DNA of 13,051 nt, taken from the NCBI GenBank assembly GCA_003561145.1, contig PWXL01000085.1, forward strand, positions 1-13,051, read 5' to 3'. The notes under the pieces were generated by a model. The model searched no databases. It worked only from the letters and a program-made list of their open reading frames with translations, and was not told the DNA's origin. Positions 6,077 to 13,050 of the stretch are shown here, one piece after another. The stretch's first letter is position 1; the number at the start of each line of letters is the position of its first letter. A program made the translations under genes and the position numbers. The stretch comes from Candidatus Atribacteria bacterium. Its GTDB lineage: Bacteria > Atribacterota > Atribacteria > Atribacterales > Atribacteraceae.

Positions 6077-8013
6077 AAGTCCATGATCCTCCCTGGTCCT
6101 GATTGGTGAAAAAACTTTTTTTGAGAAAATGCCTGCATAGACGTTCCGGGCTCTTCCCGAAGGGTTGCGGGCTTTTCTTGTACCTCATCATCTTCGGTAA
6201 TACCTAATATCTGGTTGATATCTTCGCGTTCGAGAACTTCTTTCTCGATGAGCGTCTTGGCCAAGAGGTCCAATGTATCACGCTTTGAAGTGATGATATC
6301 CCTGGCTTGTTCGTAGGCACGGTCGATCAAAGAGCGAACTTCCTTGTCAATTGAATAGGCTATTTCTTCACTATAGTTCCTGTCTTCGGAAATATCCTTT
6401 CCCAAGAATACTTCCTTATGCCGTCTCCCCAGGGTCAGGGGTCCAAGCAGTTCACTCATCCCATATTCACATACCATTTCCCGTGCCACTTCCGTCGCTC
6501 TACGCAGATCATCCTGGGCTCCGGTGGTTACATCTTTAAAAACCACTTCTTCCGCCACCCTTCCACCAAGAAAAACTGTGAGACGGGTTACAAGCTCATT
6601 CTTGCTGATCAGGTACCTGTCTTCCAAGGGAAGTTGCAGGGTAAATCCCAGAGACGCCCCACCGCGGGGTATGATGGAAATCTTATGGACAGGATCGCTA
6701 TAGGGAAGTGATCTTGCAACCAGTGCATGCCCTGCCTCATGGTACGCGATAACCTGTTTCTCCCGCTCGTTTATCACCAGGTTCCGCCTTTCAGGACCTG
6801 CCACCACTTTATCTATGGCATCTTCCAACTCCACCATGGTTATAATTTCCTTTCCGCGGCGAGCCGAAAAAAGCGCTGCTTCATTCACCAGGTTCGCTAA
6901 ATCCGATCCCACAAACCCGGGGGTTCGTCGAGCCAGTACCTTTGGATCCACATCAGGAGCCAATGGCTTACCTTCCAAATGAACTCGGAGAATCGCTTCC
7001 CTGCCATTTATATCCGGCCGGGGTACAGGAATCCTTCGATCAAAGCGTCCGGGCCGTAACAACGCCGGGTCAAGAATGTCAGGGCGGTTTGTTGCGGCAA
7101 TCATAATTACACCCAAGTTAGGATCAAAACCATCCATTTCAACCAAAAGCTGGTTGAGTGTTTGTTCTCTTTCATCGTGGCCCCCACCCAAGCCTGCCCC
7201 ACGGTGCCTTCCAACCGCGTCAAGCTCATCAACAAAAACAATGCATGGAGCATTTTTCTTGGCATTTGCGAACATATCACGTACCCTTGATGCTCCAACT
7301 CCCACAAACATCTCGACAAAATCTGAACCGCTGATAGAAAAAAACGGGACCCCCGCTTCCCCCGCTATTGCTTTGGCCAACAAGGTTTTTCCGGTGCCCG
7401 GTGGGCCGAAAAGCAGGACACCCCTTGGAATCCTGGCACCAATTTTCTGGAATTTCCGGGGGCTTTTTAAAAAATCAACGATCTCGAATAGTTCTTCTTT
7501 GACTTCATCAATGCCGGCCACGTCCTTAAAGGTTATTTTTACCCTTTCAGGGTCGGCCAGTTTGGCTTTGCTCTTTGCAAAAGATGTGACCTTACTCCCG
7601 CCCTGCAACTGCTGCATCAAAAAGACCCAGATCACAATGAGCAAAATTACAGGGAACAGGGTGCCGAGTATACGGGTCCACCACCCCGGTTCGGCAGGAG
7701 GCCGGGCTTCGATAATGACATCCTGTCCCCGTAATAGTTCAATCAACTGAGGGTCTTCCGGAGCATAGGTAGAAAAAGGAACAGCATCGGTGGTTTCTCC
7801 ATCGATGTTTCCGTTACTGATCACAACCCTTTCCACTCTTCCTTGTTCTACTTTCTCTATAAATTCAGTATAGGATATTTCGCGCGGAGGGGTATCCTGC
7901 TGCATAAAGGAAGTGGCCAAAGAAATAATGATTATCAAAAACAGCAGGTAAAACCCTAAATTTCTATAAAATTTCCCGCCGGGATAATTATTCAGCTTCA
8001 CTGAGTCATTCAT
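6073..8013 (-). CDS. ftsH: ATP-dependent zinc metalloprotease FtsH
   Basis: A membrane-anchored AAA+ protease that forms hexamers and degrades misfolded membrane and short-lived cytosolic proteins. It has 646 residues, a normal length. A first membrane helix lies at about 19-36, an external domain at 40-115 and a second helix at 117-135. The AAA module has Walker A GPPGTGKT (203-210), pore segment MFVGVGA (F236), Walker B FVDELD (D262, E263; usually FIDEID) and the second region of homology, TNRPDILDPALLRPGRFDRR, with arginine fingers R320/R323. The protease has HEAGH (H425, E426, H429) and probable third zinc ligand D502 in TTGAQDDLRRAT. The start ATG overlaps the hpt stop as ATGA, with GGAGG just before it. 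The tail ends about 40 residues past the conserved helix and is polar. Confidence 0.98.
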   Translation of the reverse strand: MNDSVKLNNYPGGKFYRNLGFYLLFLIIIISLATSFMQQDTPPREISYTEFIEKVEQGRVERVVISNGNIDGETTDAVPFSTYAPEDPQLIELLRGQDVIIEARPPAEPGWWTRILGTLFPVILLIVIWVFLMQQLQGGSKVTSFAKSKAKLADPERVKITFKDVAGIDEVKEELFEIVDFLKSPRKFQKIGARIPRGVLLFGPPGTGKTLLAKAIAGEAGVPFFSISGSDFVEMFVGVGASRVRDMFANAKKNAPCIVFVDELDAVGRHRGAGLGGGHDEREQTLNQLLVEMDGFDPNLGVIMIAATNRPDILDPALLRPGRFDRRIPVPRPDINGREAILRVHLEGKPLAPDVDPKVLARRTPGFVGSDLANLVNEAALFSARRGKEIITMVELEDAIDKVVAGPERRNLVINEREKQVIAYHEAGHALVARSLPYSDPVHKISIIPRGGASLGFTLQLPLEDRYLISKNELVTRLTVFLGGRVAEEVVFKDVTTGAQDDLRRATEVAREMVCEYGMSELLGPLTLGRRHKEVFLGKDISEDRNYSEEIAYSIDKEVRSLIDRAYEQARDIITSKRDTLDLLAKTLIEKEVLEREDINQILGITEDDEVQEKPATLREEPGTSMQAFSQKKFFHQSGPGRIMDL

Positions 8014-8558
8014 CCTCCATTTCGGTAATACTCCGGTTTCAAAACAAAGAGAAAGGGATAATTCCGGTATCTCTCGGCAAAATCCAATCCATATCCAACC
8101 ACAAAACGGTTCGGGATCTCAAAACCTACATAGTCTACTTTCAGGTCCATGACCTGTCTTCTCTCTCCCTTGTTCAGTAACGAGCACACCTTGAGACTTG
8201 CAGGGTCCCTGGTTGCAAGCACTTCTTTAAGATGCTGGAGGGTCAGGCCGGTATCAACGATATCCTCGACTACCAATACATGCTGTCTTGTGATAGGTTT
8301 ATCGAGGTCCTTCAGGATACGGACAATACCGCATGATTCCATACCCTCCTGATAACTGGATATGGCCATAAAGTCTACACTCACAGGCACCTGTATATTC
8401 CTGACAAGATCAGACATAAAAATAAATGCGCCACGCAAAATGCCCACAACCCGAATTTCTTTTCCCTGGTAATCACGGTTAATTTGATCCGCCAGGCTCC
8501 GAACTCGATTCTGGATTTCTTCTTCCGTTATCAGGATCTCATCGATACATGACTCCAT
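8010..8558 (-). CDS. hpt: Hypoxanthine phosphoribosyltransferase
   Basis: Purine salvage enzyme that joins hypoxanthine (and guanine) to PRPP to give IMP or GMP in the cytoplasm. It has 182 residues, the usual size. The motifs are the pyrophosphate loop GILRGAFIF (about 39-47), the flexible loop SSYQ (67-70), the PRPP-binding loop VLVVEDIVDTGLTL (94-107) and the purine-binding end VDYVGFEIPNRFVVGYGLDF cut here to its core. The ATG at 8558 is preceded by GAGGTGATCC, which overlaps the tilS stop codon (4 nt gap). The downstream stop overlaps ftsH. The trio tilS-hpt-ftsH is a common gene order in Bacillota. Confidence 0.97.
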   Translation of the reverse strand: MESCIDEILITEEEIQNRVRSLADQINRDYQGKEIRVVGILRGAFIFMSDLVRNIQVPVSVDFMAISSYQEGMESCGIVRILKDLDKPITRQHVLVVEDIVDTGLTLQHLKEVLATRDPASLKVCSLLNKGERRQVMDLKVDYVGFEIPNRFVVGYGLDFAERYRNYPFLFVLKPEYYRNGG

Positions 8559-8561
8559 GGA

Positions 8562-9929
8562 TCACCTCGAAGACAAGCGGGAACAGCGAAAATACACACT
8601 TGAGCTATTGTCCCGAACCTTCACCCTTTCGTCAAGTGCAACGCCGGGTATCCATACAACTTTTTCCTTATCACATACCAGGGGAATGAGTTTCCTCCAT
8701 TCAACCGGTATGCCATATTCAACCATTATCTCCTTAATTTTTTTCTCACGGGTACCGACTGCCATTCGATCACCGGGCTGGAAAGAACGCACTCTCAGGG
8801 GAAGCAGTAAAGAATGCTTGTTGAATACCGCAGTGATGCCGCCCTTCAACGCTTGCGAAAATGGAGTATCACGTACTTCAATCATCAAACCTACAGCAGT
8901 AATTTCATTTTCCCCGGGTACACGCAATGGGAAAGACCACGCAGGAGTTTCTGCCAACAGAAGGTGGGAACGAAATCCCCACAGATACCCCTCACCCGCC
9001 TTCACCAATGCCCGCCCGGGCAGACATACCTCCCCCCTGCCGCTCTTCACCAAATAATCCAATGATTTTATGTGCTGACGAGAAATATGACGAATTTCGC
9101 CGCATGCCAGACGTACAAAATCCCGCAGAGCATTCAATCTCCGGGATTGTGTCATTTCGTCAAAAAAGGAAAGCGGAACCCTGTGTGCACCTTTTCCCTT
9201 TTCGACAGGGATCAAGGCCCGCCCTTCGCTCTTACTCTCTTCCTGGATGTTCATAGTCAGGCGGAACAATGCTTCACGAATCTTTGGATTGAAGTGCTCA
9301 ACAATCAAGGGGAGTAATTGATGCCGTATACGGTTTCGTGTGATAGAGAGATCACGGTTCGAGCTATCGCTGACAAACGGCAGTCCTTCTTCAGCAAGAA
9401 AGCTTTCTATTTCCTCCCGCCTGACGTGCAACAAGGGCCTGACAATTTCTTCTCTTGCGGGCAACATCCCTCTTAACCCGTCCATTCCAGAACCCCGAAT
9501 GAGATTGAGCAGAACCGTTTCAGCTTGGTCATCCATGTTGTGACCAACCGCTATTTTCCTCGCGCCGAGCTCTTGCGCCACACTTTTCATTGCTCGATAT
9601 CTTACCGACCGTGCAATGTCTTCCAGAGAGCCGCCCTGTTTTTTCCTGAGCGCTGCCACGTCTACCCTTTCCACCCGCAACGGTAACCCATGGATACGGG
9701 ACCACTCACTCACGAAGCATTCGTCCCGGTCGGATTCCTGACCACGCAATTGGTGATTCAGATGAAAGAGTGTTAAGGTAAAGTTGAGAGGGTGCATCAG
9801 TTTCTCAAGTATCGCTGCAAGAGCCGTTGAATCTGCTCCTCCTGAAAAACCAACAACCACATGGTCATCGCTGCTGAGAAGTGTGTGTTCTTGAATAAAT
9901 AACTGTACCCGAGTTACCAGAGTATGCAT
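8562..9929 (-). CDS. tilS: tRNA(Ile)-lysidine synthase
   Basis: Attaches lysine to C34 of tRNA-Ile2 (anticodon CAU), which changes both its codon reading (AUA) and its charging from Met to Ile. It is essential in most bacteria. It has 455 residues. The N-terminal PP-loop ATPase has GFSGGADSTALA (S29-S34), VGHNMDDQAETVLLNLIRG (H130, D133, D134, E137) and DSSNRDLSITRNRIRH (R198, R200, R202). A linker and the C-terminal TilS_C domain follow (RVRSFQPGDRMAVG, then KIKEIMVEYGIP and WIPGVALDERVKV in the last 75 residues). The ATG at 9929 has only a moderate site, GGAAGG, 11 nt upstream. The tRNA terminator ends only about 20 nt upstream, leaving little room for a separate promoter. It is the first gene of the long leftward operon. 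Confidence 0.97.
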   Translation of the reverse strand: MHTLVTRVQLFIQEHTLLSSDDHVVVGFSGGADSTALAAILEKLMHPLNFTLTLFHLNHQLRGQESDRDECFVSEWSRIHGLPLRVERVDVAALRKKQGGSLEDIARSVRYRAMKSVAQELGARKIAVGHNMDDQAETVLLNLIRGSGMDGLRGMLPAREEIVRPLLHVRREEIESFLAEEGLPFVSDSSNRDLSITRNRIRHQLLPLIVEHFNPKIREALFRLTMNIQEESKSEGRALIPVEKGKGAHRVPLSFFDEMTQSRRLNALRDFVRLACGEIRHISRQHIKSLDYLVKSGRGEVCLPGRALVKAGEGYLWGFRSHLLLAETPAWSFPLRVPGENEITAVGLMIEVRDTPFSQALKGGITAVFNKHSLLLPLRVRSFQPGDRMAVGTREKKIKEIMVEYGIPVEWRKLIPLVCDKEKVVWIPGVALDERVKVRDNSSSVYFRCSRLSSR

Positions 9930-9948
9930 AACATACTGTACCTTCCAG

Positions 9949-9972
9949 AAAAAAAAGGCCCCTGAGGGCCTT
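9949..9972 (-). terminator. Rho-independent terminator of tRNA-Met, directly before tilS
   Basis: A perfect 7-bp stem AAGGCCC/GGGCCTT with a 4-nt loop is followed on the minus strand by eight T residues. It begins 15 nt past the tRNA CCA end and its T-run ends 19 nt before the tilS ATG. It should release the tRNA transcript. The fraction reading through would enter tilS. Confidence 0.9.
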
Positions 9973-9986
9973 GTTATGAAAATTAT

Positions 9987-10063
9987 TGGTGGCGGTGCAG
10001 GGAATCGACCCCCGGACGCTCCGGGTATGAGCCGGATGCTCTAACCGTCTGAGCTACACCGCC
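9987..10063 (-). tRNA. tRNA-Met (CAT), probably elongator
   Basis: A 77-nt cloverleaf with encoded CCA. It has acceptor GGCGGTG/CACCGCC, D-arm GCTC...GAGC with a GG in the loop, anticodon stem TCCGG/CCGGA with loop CTCATAC (anticodon CAT), variable GCGTC, and T-stem CGGGG/CCCTG (one G-T pair) with loop GTCGATT. The G in place of T at position 54 is unusual. It is not an initiator, because it has a G1-C72 pair and lacks the three G-C pairs of the initiator anticodon stem. The acceptor and D arm look like the elongator Met tRNA of Bacillus. A lysidine-modified tRNA-Ile2 also carries CAT and the neighbour is tilS, so that alternative was considered, but the body fits Met better. Confidence 0.9.
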
Positions 10064-10074
10064 ACAGCACCCTT

Positions 10075-10103
10075 ATTATATGCGCCACACAATGAAAAGA
10101 CAA
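10075..10103 (-). promoter_or_regulatory. Strong sigma-A promoter of the tRNA-Met gene
   Basis: A -35 TTGTCT (4 of 6 matches) and a perfect -10 TATAAT are separated by exactly 17 nt. The -10 ends 11 nt before the mature tRNA 5' end, so transcription starts within a few bases of the tRNA. Read-through from here is the most visible source of tilS operon mRNA. Confidence 0.87.
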
Positions 10104-10111
10104 GGGCCGAA

Positions 10112-10159
10112 TTGAATCATGTCGATTTGAATCATTGCCGGTGTTGAATCATTGCCGGT
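10112..10159 (+). repeat. Three direct TTGAATCAT repeats in the divergent intergenic region
   Basis: Copies begin at 10112, 10127 and 10144. The last two share 16 bases (TTGAATCATTGCCGGT), with a 17-nt period. The first shares only TTGAATCAT, 15 nt before the second. Each contains the odd palindrome TGAATCA. They sit between the divergent tRNA and C_GCAxxG promoters, ending at the -35 of the latter. They may be operator sites or a recent tandem duplication. Confidence 0.8.
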
Positions 10160-10187
10160 TGATGACCATCCATTTTCCTGTTACTAT
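10159..10187 (+). promoter_or_regulatory. Likely promoter of the C_GCAxxG_C_C gene
   Basis: A -35 TTGATG (4 of 6) and a -10 TACTAT (4 of 6) are 17 nt apart, with an extended TGT just before the -10. The start of transcription would be near 10194, giving a very short leader with the AAGGAG site. The last direct repeat abuts the -35 box. Confidence 0.55.
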
Positions 10188-10207
10188 CAGAAAAAAAGGA
10201 GAATGAA

Positions 10208-10636
10208 ATGTCACATGCCGCTCGATACCATGATATGGGCTTCAATTGCTGCGAATCCATGCTGGCCGGGTTGTGTGATTTCCTGGGAGAGAAAAATCAG
10301 CTGGTTCCCCGTATTGCTACCGGATTTGGTGGGGGCATAGGACATACGGGGGATATTTGCGGGGCAGTCAGCGGCGCCGTAATGGCGCTGGGGGTGAAGT
10401 TCGGCCGCTCTTCCGCCGAAGAAAAGGAAAAACGCGATACACTGTACCTCATGGTAGAGAAATTTCTGAAGGAGGTTCACAAAGAATTAGGCAGCATTGA
10501 CTGTTTTGACCTGATCGGGATGAAGCTCAACAGCGACGAAGGAATGAAACTGTATCGGCAGAATAAATTGGGCAAAAAATGCCACCGCATCATCGAACAG
10601 GTGGAAGAATTAGCCAGGAGGTTTCTCGAAAAATAA
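10208..10636 (+). CDS. C_GCAxxG_C_C family (putative redox-active) protein
   Basis: A small cysteine-rich cytoplasmic protein of the C_GCAxxG_C_C family, whose conserved cysteines suggest a redox or metal role. No activity is established as far as I know. It has 142 residues with six cysteines: C14, C15 (FNCCESML), C23, C51 (GHTGDICGAVSGAVMALG, matching the GCAxxG core in the form ICGAVSG), C99 (SIDCFDLIG) and C125 (KKCHRII). No signal peptide or membrane helix is seen. The ATG at 10208 has AAGGAG 6 nt upstream. An ATG 5 nt earlier is out of frame. It is the only rightward gene in the window, with its own promoter and upstream repeats. It converges on the amidohydrolase gene, with 85 nt between the stops and no clear terminator. 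Confidence 0.85.
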   Translation: MSHAARYHDMGFNCCESMLAGLCDFLGEKNQLVPRIATGFGGGIGHTGDICGAVSGAVMALGVKFGRSSAEEKEKRDTLYLMVEKFLKEVHKELGSIDCFDLIGMKLNSDEGMKLYRQNKLGKKCHRIIEQVEELARRFLEK

Positions 10637-10721
10637 AATCTACCAGGATCTTTATACAGTGTAACCTTGTGTTTCTTATTGGCTGAGTACTGAATACTTA
10701 CTCCTGTGTCCAGAGTGTTTG

Positions 10722-11975
10722 CTATACCTGCAACCTTTCTCCGAAAAAATCGCGAGGATTATCCCAAAGAATCATTTGGCCGATCTGCCAGGCGGTGTGT
10801 GCAGACAAGTACCCTTTTCTTTCCAGCCGGGCAAGCACCCGTGCGATCACTTCAACGTTTTCCAAAATCGACCCCACAGCGCCTTCAACGTTCCATGAAT
10901 CACCACCCATCATTATTCTCGCTCCACCTGTGGTTTCCAACCATTGCGTCAGGGCAATTTCACCGAAAGAGGGTGACATGACCGGCAACCATACCAGGTC
11001 AATGTTGAGATTAGGGTAAAAAAGGGCCATGGCTCCGGGTTCCCCTACCCAGGGAAAGCTTCCATGAAAGAGAGAAATTTTCACGGAAGAGTACATTTCA
11101 AATATTGAACCCAACCGGGAGGCGGCGGATTGGAAAGCCTTTCCGGGACCTGTGTGTATCTGTACCGGAAGATCTGCTTCTGCGGCTTTGCGCATAAAGT
11201 GATGGAAAAGGAAGTTTTGGAAATCAATCACTCCCTCGGAATCCTCCTGTCCCTCCTCCTGGTAAAATGCACGTTCAGCCGCCTGTCGTGAAGGGAGAGA
11301 AAAATCCAAAGAACGATCGTAAGCGACGGCGCATTTAAAAGCTACCACACCCTCTGCAAGTCCTTTTTTAATACGCCGTTCTACCAGTTCCAGGTAGTCG
11401 GCAAAAGTGACTATTTCCTCTCCCTTTTTTTCTCCAGGCCCATAGGGTGTGTTCCCGTCATGGTCTCTGGATGCAGAAGAGAATCCGAAAAAATACGGAT
11501 CAATGCGGAAAACCGGAGCAAAGCGCCGCCTGTCAACCTGGTAATCACCCACCACCCAATAGCGGTCGAGTATTGCTTTTTGAACACCCAAGGTGTCGAA
11601 AAGCCAGTGTTCGATAAGGTCAAGACCTTCTGCACGCGCGCCAGTAACCGCTTCGGAAAAAACATTCCAGTTGTTTCCCGTAATATTGTTTTCCTCGATT
11701 CCATACATAAAACGAAAGGCACGGAGTAGATACCGGTAAAACCCGCTGGCTGGAACTCGGCTGATGCCGTGGAGAAGTTCTTCTTTGTCGAATTCAGTGC
11801 GCTTGAGATCCCTGGCACCAAAAAGTATCCAGGGAAGATAACTATCCCTCAAAATAGCAAAAAGCGGGTCCTTTTCATCGTTGATTTCTTCGGATGGTAA
11901 AAAATGTTCGTGGGTATCGATTTTAGGCTTTCCCAGCAAACCTTCGTAATATTCCTCCCACCTCGCCAAGGTCAT
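10722..11975 (-). CDS. Metal-dependent amidohydrolase-superfamily protein
   Basis: A TIM-barrel enzyme of the amidohydrolase superfamily, closest in style to the Amidohydrolase_2/uronate-isomerase-like branch. It has 417 residues. Likely metal and catalytic residues appear in order: HxH as H22/H24 (IDTHEHFLP), K214 (VAFKCAVAYDRSLDF), H274 (VQIHTGPG), H304 (SLFHGSFPW) and D359 (MMGGDSWNVEG). The reaction is not known. The context, after a sugar-phosphate epimerase (ATGA overlap) and a polyol dehydrogenase, suggests carbohydrate or sugar-acid breakdown, such as a sugar isomerase or lactone hydrolase. The ATG at 11975 was chosen for the overlap and the GGGGGG-rich site before it. No signal peptide is present. 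It is the last gene of its operon. Confidence 0.8.
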   Translation of the reverse strand: MTLARWEEYYEGLLGKPKIDTHEHFLPSEEINDEKDPLFAILRDSYLPWILFGARDLKRTEFDKEELLHGISRVPASGFYRYLLRAFRFMYGIEENNITGNNWNVFSEAVTGARAEGLDLIEHWLFDTLGVQKAILDRYWVVGDYQVDRRRFAPVFRIDPYFFGFSSASRDHDGNTPYGPGEKKGEEIVTFADYLELVERRIKKGLAEGVVAFKCAVAYDRSLDFSLPSRQAAERAFYQEEGQEDSEGVIDFQNFLFHHFMRKAAEADLPVQIHTGPGKAFQSAASRLGSIFEMYSSVKISLFHGSFPWVGEPGAMALFYPNLNIDLVWLPVMSPSFGEIALTQWLETTGGARIMMGGDSWNVEGAVGSILENVEVIARVLARLERKGYLSAHTAWQIGQMILWDNPRDFFGERLQV

Positions 11976-12649
11976 CCCCCCTCACATAACTGTCTGAACC
12001 TGCGTGCGGCCTCGCTCACACTCTCACGGCCTGAGAAAATACTTGAAGTACCTCCTACAAAGATGTTTGCACCTGCCTCTTTAAGAAGAGGTACTGTTTT
12101 CTCACCGATGCCTCCGTCCACGGCAATTTCTGTGGTCCCTCCCCCGTGCTCTATTATTTCTCTGATTGCGCGTACTTTTTCGACCATTTCAGGAATGAAT
12201 TTTTGTCCCACAAAACCCGGTTCCACGGTCATGACCAAAACCAGATCAAGATATGGCTCCAGGTATTCAAGCCCTGCAGGAGAGGTTGAAGGATTCAACG
12301 CAAGGCCTACTTTTTTCCCTTTCTCTTTTATGGAGTGTATCACATGATGTAAGCGGGAACTTGTTTCCAGGTGAAAAGTGATCATGTCTGCGCCCAGATT
12401 TGAAAAAATTTCCACCGCCTGTTCTGTATTGTTGACCATCAGGTGAACATCAAAGAGCAAATCCGTCTGAGGACGGAGCTTTTTTAACAGGTTGGTTCCT
12501 ATGGCATAATTGGGGACAAAATTCCCGTCCATGATGTCGATATGCAACATCTCAACCCCTCCCTCTTCAAGGGAGCGGATATCACCGAGTACATTCAAGT
12601 AATCAGCACAATCCAGTGATGCGGCGATACGGGTACACAGTTGTTTCAT
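11972..12649 (-). CDS. Ribulose-phosphate 3-epimerase family protein
   Basis: A TIM-barrel sugar-phosphate 3-epimerase. The family interconverts ribulose-5-P and xylulose-5-P, and related enzymes act on allulose-6-P. It has 225 residues from ATG 12649, where GAGGAGG lies 6 nt upstream. An earlier GTG/TTG-type extension is unlikely. Metal and acid/base residues are present: H36 and D38 (LHIDIMDGNFVPN), H69 (DVHLMV) and D178 (IAVDGGI), with VEPGF at 143-147. The first strand reads AASLDCADY instead of the usual PSILSADF, and the phosphate loop reads GGTSSIF instead of AGSAIF. This points to a side branch such as an AlsE-like or pathway-specific paralogue rather than the housekeeping Rpe. It lies between a polyol dehydrogenase and an amidohydrolase. 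Confidence 0.88.
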   Translation of the reverse strand: MKQLCTRIAASLDCADYLNVLGDIRSLEEGGVEMLHIDIMDGNFVPNYAIGTNLLKKLRPQTDLLFDVHLMVNNTEQAVEIFSNLGADMITFHLETSSRLHHVIHSIKEKGKKVGLALNPSTSPAGLEYLEPYLDLVLVMTVEPGFVGQKFIPEMVEKVRAIREIIEHGGGTTEIAVDGGIGEKTVPLLKEAGANIFVGGTSSIFSGRESVSEAARRFRQLCEGG

Positions 12650-12693
12650 GATTTTCCTCCTCTTGTGCAAGAGTAAAAACCAATGCCGAATAA

Positions 12694-13050
12694 TTATGGA
12701 AAGACAATAACTTTTGTATAAGGAAAGGCCTTTTGTTCCATTTTTTCTACTGTTACAGGCAAAGAATCCAATGATACACGATGGGAAATCAACGGTTCAA
12801 GGTGTACCTGGCCTTTCTTTTCTGCTTCGAGCACACACGCCCAATCAGACATCAATCGGTTGAAGCTGGAATTCCATGTTCCGAGAAGTGTCAGTTCTTT
12901 GCGCAAAATCTTTGAAAAGTATTGGGGTTCTACGACAACTTCTTTTTCCTGGTTTCCCAGCAGGAGGACCCGCCCCAATTTTGCGACTACATCCAGGGAG
13001 TGCAGCAGGGCTTCTCCGCTTCCCGAGGCTTCCGCGCAGAGGTCAAACCC
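12694..13050 (-). CDS. Zinc-type polyol(-phosphate) dehydrogenase, C-terminal part
   Basis: The last 118 residues of a medium-chain dehydrogenase/reductase. The N-terminal zinc domain lies beyond the window. The visible part is the end of the NAD-binding Rossmann fold and the return to the catalytic domain: GFDLCAEASGSGEAL, then LGRVLLLGNQ, then YFSKILRKELTLLGTWNSSF, then LEPLISHRVSLDSL and the end KVIVFP. The RKELTLLGTWNSSF stretch is characteristic of the branch that holds galactitol-1-phosphate 5-dehydrogenase and related hexitol dehydrogenases. The exact polyol cannot be assigned. It lies 44 nt upstream of the epimerase and is probably in the same operon, which must extend to the right. 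Confidence 0.85.
   Translation of the reverse strand, partial: GFDLCAEASGSGEALLHSLDVVAKLGRVLLLGNQEKEVVVEPQYFSKILRKELTLLGTWNSSFNRLMSDWACVLEAEKKGQVHLEPLISHRVSLDSLPVTVEKMEQKAFPYTKVIVFP

Noticed and set aside
7076..7750. Open frame of 224 codons on the plus strand opposite ftsH
   Set aside because: It lies entirely antisense to the conserved AAA domain of ftsH. The peptide is low-complexity (Ser/Pro/Ile-rich) with no domain pattern, as expected of a shadow frame.
9987..10063. Reading the CAT tRNA as tRNA-Ile2, the TilS substrate
   Set aside because: The acceptor stem GGCGGTG and D-arm resemble elongator Met tRNA rather than known Ile2 tRNAs. Adjacency to tilS alone is not enough.
10637..10721. 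Possible shared terminator between the convergent C_GCAxxG and amidohydrolase genes
   Set aside because: Only a weak 5-bp GAGTA/TACTC stem is present, with no U-run on either strand.
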